Assembly: GCA_019285755.1 (NCBI GenBank)
Contig: CP079103.1
Location: 434,001 to 498,000 of the forward strand
Length of the DNA: 64,000 nt
From: Chitinophaga sp. E66
Lineage (GTDB): Bacteria; Bacteroidota; Bacteroidia; Chitinophagales; Chitinophagaceae
Direction of reading: 5' to 3'
Of the stretch, positions 41,553-52,762 are shown in pieces. Under the pieces are notes generated by a model. That model had not been told where the DNA came from. It worked only from the letters and a program-made list of their open reading frames with translations, and did no database searches. The stretch's first letter is position 1; each line of letters opens with the position of its first letter. The position numbers and the translations under genes are program-made.

Positions 41553-42874
41553 TTAGTTGATAGCATTCATCTTGAAGTCTGCGCTATCGCCTTTCTGTAT
41601 GATATAGATGTTTTTGTTCTCGAAGTAATCCGGCGTTTCAGCGCTTTCCTGCAGGTAAACGGGCTGGTAGTTGAAAATGGTGAATACGCGGTTGCCCGGT
41701 TTGTTGAGGTCTTTGTTGAAATATACCCCATCCTGCGTCAGCGCTTTCACGAAGTACCAGGTGGCTTCAAAGCCTTTGAACGCCATGTCCGAAGGTCGGG
41801 ATTTATACTTCTGGCGGAACGATTCGGTAACGTATTTGGAATAAATATCGGTCTTATCGTTGTAATAGGGCGAAGTGTAGTAGATCGTGATCCCTTCGAA
41901 GTCGGGCTCCTTGAACTTCATCACATCCCGGTGGGCATGCCGAAGACGTGCATCGGGTAAGTGGCGCGTTGGGAGCCAGCTTGCGGAGGATGGTCTTGGC
42001 GCCGTTCTCGTCGAGCGCGGTGACGATGATGAGGTTGGGCCGGTCGGTGAGGAGAGACTGGGAAAGCTGCGCCTCGGTTGTCGCGTCGCTCCATACCACT
42101 TCGCGTATGCGGGTTTTCTTGTCATAGTCCATCCGGTCGTAAGCGGCCTTGATGTTGGCGTAGATGCCGGCTTCGAAGGGGGTATTGCGGCGGAGGACAA
42201 CAATATTCTTATTGGCGAACCCTCTCTGTACGTAATCATGCACGGCTTCTACGTTGGAGCGGAGGGTGCTGTTGGTGATGAGGAAGTACGGGTTGCCGGA
42301 GATGCCGCCATCGTTCGGGTAGGTGGCGGATACGAAGTTGATTTCCTTTTGTTTGGCGAAATCGCTGAGGGCTTTTATTTCCGGAACGCTGACAGAACCG
42401 ATGATGAGGTCGGTATTATCGAGGCGGCGGTTGCGGATGAGGGAGGCCACATCGTTTTGGCGCGATTTGCTGTCGTATACCTGGACATTGAGTTTCATGC
42501 CGAGGTGGGAGAGGGAGTCGAGGGCGAGCTGTGCGCCTTCATAGAACTCGAGGCCGGGGAGCACGTAGCGAGGCATGGTGCGGCCGGGGATTTCGAGGGA
42601 GCCGGCGAATACGGAATCGAGGTAAAGCGGGGCGAAGATCGCGATGTTGTAAGCGTCTTTTTCACTTCACGGGCAAATGCGGGAACGTTGAAGGGGCTTT
42701 TGCCGCGGGTTTTTCTTCAACGGGCTTTTTGGGCTCTTCCTTTTCCGGCTTGCTCAGAGAAGGCGGGGGCCCGTCCGTTTTCTGTGGGGCCTGGCGGAAA
42801 ATGCCGCAGGCGGAAAGCAGGAGAATGAAAGACAGGGTGACTGTCAGTCTGCCCAGGATGTTCGTTCGGTTCAT
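41553..42874 (-). CDS. lipoprotein with type-1 periplasmic-binding fold (frameshifted)
   Basis: Lipoprotein signal LTVTLSFILLLSACGIF, a Pro/Lys/Glu-rich linker (PPPSLSKPEKEEPKKPVEEKP), then a Leu/Ile/Val-binding-like domain: YNIAIFAPLYLDSVF, GLEFYEGAQLALDSLSHLGMKLNVQVYDSKS, LIIGSVSVPEIKALSDFAKQKEINFVSAT, YFLITNSTLRSNVEAVHDYV. About 440 residues. Breaks near 42665 and 41940. No ABC permease is adjacent, so it may be a cell-wall regulator-like (LpoA-type) protein rather than a transport receptor. Confidence 0.75.
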
Positions 42875-42980
42875 GAGGCCAAATTTGCAAAAATCATTCC
42901 ATGGATAAAAACAGATTACGAACTACAAATGAATAAAATAACTCATCCGTAGTTCGTAACTGCTCAATATTGGCTGGGAA

Positions 42981-44517
42981 TTATTCCCATTCGATGGTAG
43001 CCGGCGGTTTGGAGCTGATGTCGTACACCACGCGGTTGATACCTTTTACTTTATTAATAATGTCGTTCGAAACTTTGGCGAGGAACTCGTAGGGGAGGTG
43101 GGCCCAGTCTGCCGTCATACCGTCGGTAGACGTTACGGCGCGGAGGGCAACGGTGAACTCGTAGGTACGTTCATCGCCCATTACGCCCACGCTTTGTACG
43201 GGGAGGAGGATGGTGCCTGCCTGCCAAACCTGGTTGTATAGTTCCATTTCGCGGAGCAGATCGATGTAGATGGCGTCGGCTTCCTGGAGCATGTGCACCT
43301 TTTCAGGGTGATTTCTCCGAGGATGCGGATAGCGAGGCCGGGGCCGGGGAAGGGATGGCGGGCGAGGAAGATGTCGCTGATGCCGATTTCCTTACCAACG
43401 CGGCGTACTTCGTCTTTGAAGAGGAAGCGGAGCGGTTCCACCAGGCCCATGTTCATTTTTTCAGGAAGGCCGCCCACGTTGTGGTGGGATTTGATGGTGG
43501 CGGAGGGGCCGTTTACGGAAACGGACTCGATCACGTCCGGGTAGATGGTGCCCTGGCCGAGGAACTTAATGTCTTTCAGCTCTTTAGATTCCTGCTGGAA
43601 TACCTCAATGAAGAGGCGGCCGATGATCTTGCGTTTGGTCTCGGGGTCGGATACGCCTTTCAGCTCACCATAGAACAGGTCTTTGGCATTTACGCCTTTT
43701 ACGTTGAGACCCATGTGCTTATAGGAGTCCAGTACGGTTTCGAACTCATCTTTGCGGAGCAGGCCGTTGTCTACGAACACGCAATAGAGGTTGCTGCCGA
43801 TGGCTTTGTGGATCAGTTCTGCCGCAACGGTGGAGTCTACGCCGCCGCTGAGGGCCATCACTACTTTCTGGTCGCCCACCTGTTCCTTGATGCGGGCTAC
43901 GGTTTCCTGCACGAATGCTGCGGGCGTCCAGTCCTGCTGCATGCCGCAGATGTGTTTAAGGAAGTTGCGGATGATGAGTTTCCCTTCGATGGAGTGCGTC
44001 ACCTCGGGGTGGAACTGCACGGCATGGATGGGGTATTTGGCGAGGGTGAGGCTTTTGAAGGCCGCCACGGGGATGTTGTCTGTATGAGCGATGGGGTGAA
44101 CACTTCGGGCAGACGGACGATGGTGTCTGCGTGGCTCATCCACACCTGGCTTTTCAGGTTTACGTCGTAGAAGAGGGGCTCTTCCTTGCTGGAATGCTCC
44201 AGGAAAGCACGGCCGTATTCACGGGTGCTGGACTTGGCTACTTCTCCGCCGAAGACCTTGGCCATCAGCTGGGCGCCGTAGCAAACGCCGAGTACGGGAA
44301 CGCGCGCTGCCATGGCTGCAATGTCTACCACGGGTGCCTGCGGGTCGTTAACGGAGAAAGGAGAACCGGAAAGAATAATGCCTTTAATGCTGTCTTCCCA
44401 TTCGATGGGCTTGGTACATGGTTGTATTTCACAATAAGTATTCAGTTCCCGGATGCAACGTGCAATCAGCTGCGTATACTGGGATCCGAAATCGAGGATC
44501 AGGATCTTTTCTGTCAT
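42981..44517 (-). CDS. guaA: GMP synthase (glutamine-hydrolysing, frameshifted)
   Basis: Converts XMP to GMP. The glutamine amidotransferase domain has [37 protein letters not shown] (nucleophile Cys) and [12 protein letters not shown] (His/Glu). The ATP-pyrophosphatase domain has [59 protein letters not shown] and the C-terminal dimerisation domain ending [10 protein letters not shown] follow. About 512 residues, normal. Breaks near 44100 and 43305. Confidence 0.96.
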
Positions 44518-44653
44518 GGTGGTGCAAAGATAAAGGAATTTTGGACTTCGGATTTTGCTTTCCGGGAGATTCGCACGAAATTGCCGTAGTCCCGTATCTG
44601 GAGATTTTATCGTATTTTTCGCCCGATACCCTTCATTCTAAATCAACTGCTGT

Positions 44654-45370
44654 ATGAAAACGCAACTCACCCTAATGGCCCTTCTCCTGGGCGCTATGCC
44701 GCTGTGGACGGCCTGCGACCAGGTTCGCGGAAGTGGTCATGTAGCCAATGAAACCCGTAACATTCCAAAATTCTCCCGGCTGGAAGTAGCGGGGAGCATG
44801 GACGTATATATTACCAAAGGAACCGGCGGAACCGCCCTTCTCGAAGCGGAAGACAATATCCTTCAGTTGATAGAAATGGAGGTTCAGAATGATATTCTGA
44901 CAGTTAAGTTCCGTAACAATGTCAACATCCGGACGCATAAGGATATTAAGATACAGCTTACCACCGAGCAGCTGACCGCCGTAGAGGCTGCAGGCTCAGG
45001 AGATATCAAGGTAAACAGCCATTTTGCCTCCGATCAGCCCGTTCAGCTCAGCATTGCCGGCAGCGGCGACATGGAAGCGGGATTCACCGCTCCTGAGGTA
45101 CGCGTAAGCATAGCCGGGGCCGGCGACGTGGACGTAAAAGGGGAGACCCGCGATCTGAAAGTGGACATCGCCGGCAGCGGCAACCTGAACGCCAATGAAC
45201 TGCGCGCAGAAACAGCCGATGTGGACATAGCAGGCAGCGGCAATGTAAAGCTCCTCGCCAGCCGGTCCATCAAAGCTAATATTCTGGGTTCCGGCGATGT
45301 ATATTATAAAGGAGAGCCCTCCATCAACATCACCAAGGTAGGATCAGGCGGTGTGCATAAGCAACAATAA
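44654..45370 (+). CDS. GIN-domain (DUF2807) lipoprotein
   Basis: Intact 238-residue frame. Lipoprotein-like signal with Cys in AMPLWTACDQVRGSG. The rest is a beta-helix of repeated strands: VEAAGSGDIKV, LSIAGSGDMEA, VSIAGAGDVDV, VDIAGSGNLNA, VDIAGSGNVKL and ANILGSGDVYY. This is the head-GIN domain typical of Bacteroidota surface proteins. Function unknown; probably outer-membrane anchored. Confidence 0.9.
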   Translation: MKTQLTLMALLLGAMPLWTACDQVRGSGHVANETRNIPKFSRLEVAGSMDVYITKGTGGTALLEAEDNILQLIEMEVQNDILTVKFRNNVNIRTHKDIKIQLTTEQLTAVEAAGSGDIKVNSHFASDQPVQLSIAGSGDMEAGFTAPEVRVSIAGAGDVDVKGETRDLKVDIAGSGNLNANELRAETADVDIAGSGNVKLLASRSIKANILGSGDVYYKGEPSINITKVGSGGVHKQQ

Positions 45371-45388
45371 CGAATTGAAAAACTTTTG

Positions 45389-45396
45389 TATGTTTG
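45389..45396 (+). promoter_or_regulatory. probable -7 box of the dialkylresorcinol operon
   Basis: TATGTTTG, a full TAnnTTTG match, 31 bp before the DarA-like start and 18 bp after the preceding stop. No -33 TTG at the usual spacing. Confidence 0.4.
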
Positions 45397-45427
45397 CAGA
45401 TTTAATTGGAGCATACGGCATCAGTTT

Positions 45428-46352
45428 ATGAGTCAACTTCCGAAGATATTAGTGGTGTATTACACCCAAACGGGCCAGCTGAAGAGAATCATTGATCATG
45501 TGTTAGCGCCATTGCAGGGCAAGGCGGAGATACAGTTCGAGGAGATCGCTCCGGTAGGGATTTTCCTTTCCCGTGGCCCAAACAGGTTTTTTCGATACCA
45601 TGCCCGAAACCGTGCTGGCCAGACCCCGGGCCATCCAACCCCTCAAAATTAATCCGGACGAGCATTTCGACCTGGTACTGCTGGCCTATCAGCCGTGGTT
45701 CCTGTCTCCCTCGCAACCCATCGCCGCCTTCCTGCAAAGCGAAGAAGGGAAGCGCCTCCTGAAAGGCAAGCCCGTTATCACCCTTCTTGGCTGCCGCAAC
45801 ATGTGGATCAACGCCCAGGAGAAAGTGAAACGCTACCTGCATGCCGCCGGCGCGCAGCTGGCGGGGCATATCGCGCTGGTCGACAAGCACCCTAACCTCG
45901 TGTCACTCATTACCATCCTCCGCTGGGCAACAAAAGGGAAGAAAGACGCGTTCTTCATTTTCCCGCCCGCTGGTGTCCAGGAAAAGGAAATCGTGGAATC
46001 CGCCCGTTTTGCGGAGCCCATCGCCGACGCCCTGGCCCGGAAAGACTTCAACAGCCTGCACGAACGCCTGCTGTCGCAAGGGAGCGTGGAAGTGGATCCC
46101 GGGCTGATCGTGCTGGAAATGCGCGGTGTAAAGCCGTTCCGTTTCTGGGCCAACTACATCAGCAAAGCCGGCGAACCGGGCAGTCCCGCCCGCCAGGGCC
46201 GGGTAACCATGTACCGCGTCATCCTCCTGGCGGCGATCCCGGTCCTGAGCCCGTTCACCACCATCGCCGGATGGCTGCAACTCACGCTGGGACGGAAAAA
46301 GCTTAACGAGGACGTCACGTACTACAAAGGAATACAACTTCGCGAAAACTGA
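45428..46352 (+). CDS. darA: DarA-like dialkylresorcinol condensing enzyme (frameshifted)
   Basis: MSQLPKILVVYYTQTGQLKRIIDHVLAPL opens with a flavodoxin-like strand-loop. DFPFPWPKQVFFDTMPETVL appears after adding one base near 45560; then HFDLVLLAYQPWFLSPSQPIAAFL, VITLLGCRNMWINAQEKVKRYL and the hydrophobic C-terminus (VILLAAIPVLSPFTTIAGWLQL). About 308 residues. DarA and DarB together join two beta-ketoacyl units to form dialkylresorcinols in flexirubin-type pathways. First gene of the operon. Confidence 0.85.
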
Positions 46353-46455
46353 ATAAATTCTATATTTACGGCCGCTTAATCAATTTAACAACCCTGAAAT
46401 GATTCCGGCGCCCCGGCGCCGTCTCTTCAGATCGACAAAAGGATAACTCACTGCG

Positions 46456-47593
46456 ATGAAAGAAGTATATATAACGAGGCTCTCCAAATTTTTGCCGAAT
46501 GAGCCGGTAGCGAATGATGAAATGGAAAGCATCCTCGGTATGGTGGATGGTAAGCCTTCCCGGGCACGCAATATTATCCTGGGAAACAACAAGATCAAAA
46601 CGCGTTATTACGCCCAGAACAAAGAAGGACAAAGCACCCACACCAACGCGGAAATGACCGCCAACGCCGTGCAGAGCCTGTTCGACGATAAATTTCCCAT
46701 CACCCAAATGCAACTCCTGGCCTGCGGCACTACCAGCCCGGACCAGCTGTTGCCCAACCACGCCGCCATGGTGCACGGCATCCTGCAATGCCAGCCTGTG
46801 GAGCTCATCGCCGCCACAGGCGCGTGCGCTGCCGGTATGCAGGCTTTCAAATACGCCTGGATGTCCGTGAAATGCGGCAATACCGCAAACGCAGTAAGCA
46901 CCGGTTCCGAGAAGTTCTCCGCCTGGCTGCTCTCCCGCAACTTTGAGCCGGAAACGGAAAACCTGAAGAACCTCACCGAAAATCCCATCATCGCTTTCGA
47001 GAAGGACTTCCTGCGCTGGATGCTGTCTGACGGCGCTTCCGCCGCCCTGTTCCAGGACAAACCGAACGATGAAGGCCTTAGCCTGCGCGTTGATTGGGTG
47101 GAGATCGCCTCTTACGCCCACGAACTGGAAACCTGCATGTACGCCGGCGCCGTGAAGAACGAAGACGGTTCCACCAAAGGCTGGACCGATATGACGCCGG
47201 ATGAATGGTCCGCCAACAGCGTATTCTCCTTCAAACAGGATACCCGCCTGCTCGGTAAAAAATATTGTGCCCTCCGGCGCCAAAATGTGGAAAGAGCTGG
47301 TAGATAAATATAACATCGACATCGACAAGCTGACCTGGTTCCTCCCGCACCTGTCTTCAGAATTCTTCCGTTTCAAGATCGACGAAGAAATTTCCCGCCT
47401 GGGCGTTCACATCCCGCAGGAGAAGTGGTTTACAAACCTCACCCGCGTGGGCAACGTAGGCACTGCTTCTCCGTACTTTATGCTGGAAGAGCTGTTAAAC
47501 GAAGGCAAGCTGAAGAAAGGAGATACGATCGTGATGATGGTACCGGAAAGCGCACGCTTCTCCTATGCATATGCAGGTATTACCGTCGTGTAA
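46456..47593 (+). CDS. darB: DarB-like ketosynthase III (frameshifted)
   Basis: MKEVYITRLSKFLPNEPVANDEME is the DarB-type start. QLLACGTTSPDQLLPNHAAMVHGIL precedes the active-site Cys region IAATGACAAGMQAFKYAWM. LTWFLPHLSSEFFRF carries the catalytic His, and WFTNLTRVGNVGTASPYFMLEEL the Asn region; end FSYAYAGITVV. About 379 residues. Break near 47265 (restores LLGKNIVPSGAKMWKELV). Catalyses condensation and ring formation with DarA. Confidence 0.9.
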
Positions 47594-47713
47594 AGCAACC
47601 GTTCGGAAGACACCAACAACGATTACCATGCAGCAGCCGCCGGATAAAACCGGTGCCTGCTGCATTTCAAATAATAACAGGGGCTGATCCTCATCAACAA
47701 AAACTGCGTCAAC

Positions 47714-48135
47714 ATGAAAAAGATGAAGTTCCGCAGGACGGAGACAACCTGCACCACGGTACGTTCAAGCAGCTTTTCTATGCAGTAGACCAGCAGGGCG
47801 ATTACACCACGGCCACCAGTATCGGCTGGGAACCGGAGAACGTAGCGCTCAGCCAGGCATGGGATGAAGTGGAGCAGCGCGTAGCCGATACCAGATCCAA
47901 AGTGGATGCCGGGCAAATCAGCCCCATCGCGTATTACATGGAGCGCACCCTCCTCGATCTGCCGCTGCTGGCCCTGAAAGCCGGTAAATTCCAGTGGCAG
48001 GTGAAACGGCATATGAAGCCTTCGGTTTTCAAAGGCCTCAGCGATAATATGATCGCCCGGTATGCGGATATTTTCGGCATCCCGGCAGCGACCCTCCGCA
48101 GCGGCGAACTGCTTCCTTTCAAGCGCCCAGCATAA
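47714..48135 (+). CDS. small conserved-looking protein in the dialkylresorcinol operon (frameshifted)
   Basis: From the ATG at 47714 with a break near 47735 the product is about 140 residues: HHGTFKQLFYAVDQQGDYTTATSIGWEPENVALSQAWDEVEQRV, IAYYMERTLLDLPLLALKAGKFQWQVKRHMKP and a C-terminal helical part (NMIARYADIFGIPAATL). No signal peptide or membrane helix. Not recognised as a named family; its place between darB and the BtrH-like gene suggests a pathway-specific role. Confidence 0.65.
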
Positions 48136-48144
48136 CGAACAGAC

Positions 48145-49142
48145 ATGACACAATTCAGCCACACGCAAACCGCTCACTGTGAAAGCGGAGTGATATCCAA
48201 TCTCTTCGGCCACCACGGGCTCCATATCAGCGAACCCATGGCCTTCGGCATCGGCGCGGGTATCTTTTCGGACACCTGCCCTTCGTGAAAGTGAACGGCG
48301 TTCCCGGCACCACCTACCGCATCTGGCCTGGCGCCATCTTCGCCCGCGCCTGCAAACGGCTGGGCGTAACGATGGAATCCCGCAAGTTCGGCAGTCCCGA
48401 TAAAGCCATGCAGGCCCTCGATGATCTGATCGGAGAAGGCGTACCGGTAGGGATGCAGTCCAGCGTTTATTACCTTCCGTATTTCCCGGAATCCTACCGT
48501 TTCCACTTTAACGCACATAATCTCGTGGTGTATGGAAAGGACGGGGACGATTATCTCGTGTCTGACCCTATAATGGATACCGTCACCCGCATCGATACCG
48601 AAAACCTTATCCGCGCCCGGTTTGCCAAAGGCTTCCCGGCGCCAAAAGGAAAGATGTATTACCCGGTGAAAGTGCCGAAGGAAGTAGATTTCCGCGAACC
48701 GGTGAAAGCCGGGATCGGGCAGGCTTGTCATTATATGCTGAAGATCCCCGTACCCATGTTCGGCGTGAAAGGCATCCGGTTCCTGGCTAAGCGCGTGAAG
48801 GATTATCCTGCTAAACTGGGTGATCGCCGCGCTGCGCTGTACCCGGGCAACGTCATCCGCATGCAGGAAGAGATCGGCACCGGCGGCGCAGGGTTCCGGT
48901 TCATGTACGCCGCCTTCCTCCAGGAAGCGGGCACGCTGCTGAATAAAGCAGAACTGAAAGATATCGGCCGCGAGCTTACCATCGTTGGCGACGGCTGGCG
49001 TAACTTTGCGGCAAATGCCGGCCGCGTCTGCAAAGCGCGGTCCGCCGATGATATGTCTTACGGCGAACTGAGCAAAATGCTCATGCAGATCGCCGACCAG
49101 GAAGAAAAGGTGTTCCGCCGTTTATCTACCGTTAAACTCTAG
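48145..49142 (+). CDS. BtrH N-terminal domain protein (frameshifted)
   Basis: MTQFSHTQTAHCESGVISNLFGHHGLHISEPMAFGIGAG is the BtrH_N papain-like start with its Cys (HCES). After a break near 48275 come FRFHFNAHNLVVYGKDGDDYLVSDP (His and Asp of the putative triad) and a DUF4872-like helical C-terminus. About 332 residues. BtrH transfers an acyl group in butirosin biosynthesis; here it may act as acyltransferase or thioesterase on an ACP-bound intermediate. Followed by an ABC exporter. Confidence 0.8.
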
Positions 49143-49148
49143 GAGAGC

Positions 49149-49895
49149 ATGAACAGCATTGCCGTGAAGGATCTGCAGAAAACCTACGCAGGGGCGCTTA
49201 CGCCCAGCCTGCAGGGGCTTTCATGCGCCTTTGCAGAAGGGAAGATAGCAGGGCTCCTCGGCCCAAACGGCGCCGGCAAGACCACGACGATCTCCATTCT
49301 CTGCGGACTTGTAGAGCCCACCCACGGAACGGCTGAAATATTCGGCATGCCCCAGATGGCGGGCAACCGGGAAGCGATCAAGCAAATCATCGGTGTAGTG
49401 CCTCAGCGCATCGCCCTCTTTCCGCAGCTGACGGCTTTCGAGAACCTCCGGTATTTCGGGAACCTGTATGGCTTCAGCGGTAAGGCCCTGCGGGAAAAGA
49501 TCATGCAACACCTTGAGGCTTTCGGGCTGGAAAAGGCGGCGCATAAAGAAACGGGAAAGTTTTCAGGCGGGATGAAAAGGCGCGCTAATATCATCGCATC
49601 CATCCTCCATGAACCTAAACTACTGGTGTTAGACGAGCCCACCGCGGGCGTGGATGTGCAGTCGCGCGCCATGATCCTGCAGTTTCTGCGCGATTATAAT
49701 GCAAAAGGCAACAGCGTAATATATACCTCGCACCTGCTGGAAGAAGCCGAGCAGATCTGCGACGAAGTAGCCATCATCGACGAAGGGAAACTGGTAGCTC
49801 AGGGTACCCCGTCAGGACTGATCGGCCGCCATGGCGATTGCCGGAACCTGGAGGATGTGTTCCTTCATTACACCGGCCACGCCGTGCGGGATTAA
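49149..49895 (+). CDS. ABC transporter ATP-binding protein (DrrA-like)
   Basis: Intact 248-residue frame. Walker A LLGPNGAGKTTT, Q-loop GVVPQRIALFPQLTAFENL, signature FSGGMKRRANIIAS, Walker B LLVLDEPTAGVD, H-loop YTSHLLEEAEQICD. Typical of DrrA/CcmA-type ATPases exporting lipids or pigments. Starts 6 bp after the BtrH-like gene with a GGAG just upstream. Confidence 0.92.
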   Translation: MNSIAVKDLQKTYAGALTPSLQGLSCAFAEGKIAGLLGPNGAGKTTTISILCGLVEPTHGTAEIFGMPQMAGNREAIKQIIGVVPQRIALFPQLTAFENLRYFGNLYGFSGKALREKIMQHLEAFGLEKAAHKETGKFSGGMKRRANIIASILHEPKLLVLDEPTAGVDVQSRAMILQFLRDYNAKGNSVIYTSHLLEEAEQICDEVAIIDEGKLVAQGTPSGLIGRHGDCRNLEDVFLHYTGHAVRD

Positions 49896-49908
49896 ACGAA
49901 AAGCAAAC

Positions 49909-51199
49909 ATGTTAAGGATCATCGCCACGATACGGAAAGAATGGTTACTGCTTCGGCGCGATAAAGCCGGGCTGGCATTGCTGTTCGCCATGCCGCTCGT
50001 GCTCATTACCGTGATGGCCCTCATCCAGGACGCTCCCTTCCGCGATTACCAGGAAGTAAAATTCGATATCCTTGCCGTGGATAACGACCATGGCAGGCTG
50101 GGGCGGTACATCCGCGAAGGGCTCCAGCAAAGCGGACAATTCAACGTCATCGATTCCATCAACGGACAACCGGTCGCTGAATCGGCGGCAAAGGAAATGG
50201 TTGCGAAAGGAAAATATAAGATCAGCATTACCATCCCCAAAGGCGCTACTGCAGAAATCGTCAGTAACGCCAATAAGATCGTTAATGATATTTCAAAAAG
50301 GATGGGCATGCCGGCGCAATTGCCGGTAAAAGCATTATCAAACGATTCGCTGGCCGTACAACTGTACTTCGACCCCGCAGCCAAGAAGGCCTTCAAAGCG
50401 CGATCCACCAGGCGCTGGACAACTTCCTCACCCAGGTGGAGACCGATTTGCTGCTGGAGCGTATACAGTTGCAGCTGCGCAGCCGCGACAGCCTTAACCA
50501 GGACACCTTCCCCGCCATCCGCCTGAAAGCGGTGGCACTCAGGGAAACAAGTATAGGAGAAGGCAGGCATATCGACGTGATCTCCAACTCCGTACAGCAT
50601 AACGTCCCGGCATGGAGCATCTTCGCCATGTTTTTCATCGTCATCCCCATTGCGGGAAATATGATCCGGGAGCGGGAAGACGGGAGCCTGGTGCGGATGA
50701 AACTGATCCCCGGCAATTTCCTGACGATACTCACGGGGAAACTGCTGTTCTTCGTAGGCATCTGTGTGGTGCAGTTTTACCTGATGATCCTGGTGGGACT
50801 GTATTTACTGCCCATGCTGGGCCTGCCCAAACTGCAGGTAGGGGTAGATCACCTGGCGGGTTTCCTCGTGGCGGCAAGCATAGGCGTAACGGCTACGGCA
50901 TACGGGATCCTGATAGGGACGATATTCAAGACGCCGAACCAGGCATTGAATTTCGGCGCCGTGAGCATCGTGATCCTGAGCGCTATCGGCGGAATCTGGA
51001 TACCGCTGGAAATCATGCCCGAAACGATGCAGCACATCGGCCGGCTGTCGCCGCTCAGCTGGGGCTGGACGCCATCAACGATATTTACCTGCGTAACGGC
51101 CATATCCGTTTCGTATTGCCAGACATGGCCAAACTGCTGGGATGCGGTACGGTGATGCTGGTCATCGCGGCGGTAGTGGAACAGCGCAGGATCGGATAA
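49909..51199 (+). CDS. ABC-2 type permease (frameshifted)
   Basis: MLRIIATIRKEWLLLRRDKAGLALLFAMPLVLITVMAL is the first membrane segment, then a large periplasmic loop. The C-terminal membrane domain has AWSIFAMFFIVIPIAGNMIREREDGSLVRMKLIP, GKLLFFVGICVVQFYLMILVGLYLLPML and IVILSAIGGIWIPLEIMPETMQHIGRLSPLSWGLDAINDIYLR. About 430 residues. Breaks near 50395 and 51062. Partner of the upstream ATPase; likely moves the dialkylresorcinol/aryl-polyene product or its precursor. Confidence 0.9.
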
Positions 51200-51277
51200 A
51201 GAACAATTTTCATAACAACGGTAAAACAACTAATTTTACCCCCTTGAATACGCCGTGGGCGTAAAACCTACAACAAC

Positions 51278-51534
51278 ATGGAAGAATTAAAACTCAAACT
51301 CAAACAGCAGATCATCGAAGCCCTGAACCTGCAAGATACCAAACCGGAAGACATTGATGACAATGCCCCCTGTTTGGCGAAGGCCTCGGGCTCGACAGCA
51401 TCGATTCGCTGGAACTGATGGTGTTGCTGGAAAGAAACTACAAGATCAAAGTGGAAGATCCGCGCGAAGGCCGTAAGATCCTTCAGAGCGTTCAGTCCAT
51501 GGCAGAATTCATCATGAGCAAACAGGCGGCTTAA
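51278..51534 (+). CDS. acyl carrier protein (frameshifted)
   Basis: MEELKLKLKQQIIEALNLQDTKPEDID, then after adding one C at 51369 the motif LFGEGLGLDSIDSLELMVLLERNYKI, whose Ser in LDSIDS carries phosphopantetheine. C-terminal helix QSVQSMAEFIMSK. About 85 residues. Dedicated ACP for the condensing enzymes that follow. Confidence 0.92.
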
Positions 51535-51548
51535 TCCGCAGAGACCGT

Positions 51549-52762
51549 ATGGCAGAACGTGTGTTGATTACAGGGATGGGAATGATCTCCGCCATCGGGA
51601 ATAACGTGGAGGAGAATTTCCGCAGCCTCCGGGCGCAGACGAGCGGTATCGGATATTCGCAATGGGTGGATACCGTGCACCGCGATGTATTGCCGGTGGG
51701 AGAGGTGAAATGCAGCTCGGAAGAACTGGCCAGGATGGCCGGCGTTCCCGATACGCAGGGTTTCACCCGCACCACGCTCCTGGGGCTCGTTGCCATGCAG
51801 GAAGCGCTTCATTCCGCCGGAATCACAGATCCCCGCCAAACCCCGACCGCTTTCATCAATGCCTCAACAGTGGGCGGCATGTGCGATACCGAGAAAATAT
51901 ATTTCGATATCCTCGACCCCGAAAAAGAAGGTACCTTCCTCCAGTTGATCGATACGTTAGACTGTGCGGACTGCACCCAGCGCATTGCCGATCACACCGG
52001 TCTAACTGCTTATGTGACCACTATCAGCACCGCCTGTTCCTCCTCCGCCAACGCCTTAATGTACGGGGCCAGGCTCATCCGGTCGGGGCTCGTGCAACGC
52101 GCCATCTGCGGAGGAACGGAAGCGCTTACCCGGTTTACCCTCAATGGGTTCAACTCCCTCAAAAATATCGACAAGCGGCATTGCATGCCCTTCGATAAAG
52201 ACCGTAATGGTCTTAATCTCGGGAAGGGGCCGCCTATCTCGTGCTGGAATCGGAAAGTTTTGCAAATAGCCGTAAGGCTAGGCCCATGGCCGTGCTGAGC
52301 GGGTGGTGCAATACCAACGAAGCTTTCCATCCAACGTCTCCTTCCCCGGAAGGCGACGGCGCTTTCGAGGCGATGCGGAAGGCGCTGGCCATGTGCGGGC
52401 TCGCGCCTGCCGATGTGCAGTACGTGAACGTTCATGGTACCGCAACGCTCAATAACGACGTGTCGGAAGGCCGCGCGCTGGAGCGGCTCTTCGGCGATGA
52501 GGTGCCTTCGTTCAGTTCCACCAAACCTTTCACCGGCCATACCCTTGCGGCGGCCGGCGCCATAGAGGCCATCTATTCCGTGTTGTCCATCAACCGGCAG
52601 ATGATCTGGCCCAATCTCAATTTTACGGAGCGCATGGAAGAGCTGCGCATCTCGCCGGAAACGCGCCTGCTGGAAGAGTCTCCCGTGAAGAACGTGGTGT
52701 CCAACTCCTTTGGGTTCGGCGGCAACAATGCATCACTCGTGATCAGTAAGTATGGAAATTAA
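51549..52762 (+). CDS. beta-ketoacyl-ACP synthase, FabF-like (frameshifted)
   Basis: Catalytic triad complete: Cys in ISTACSSSANALMYGARLI, His in VNVHGTATLNND, His in STKPFTGHTLAAAGAIEA. C-terminal NSFGFGGNNASLVI. Starts MAERVLITGMGMISAIGNNVEENF. About 405 residues. One break near 52225 (restores LNLGEGAAYLVLES). Elongates the ACP-bound chain; overlaps the next gene by 11 bp. Confidence 0.93.
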
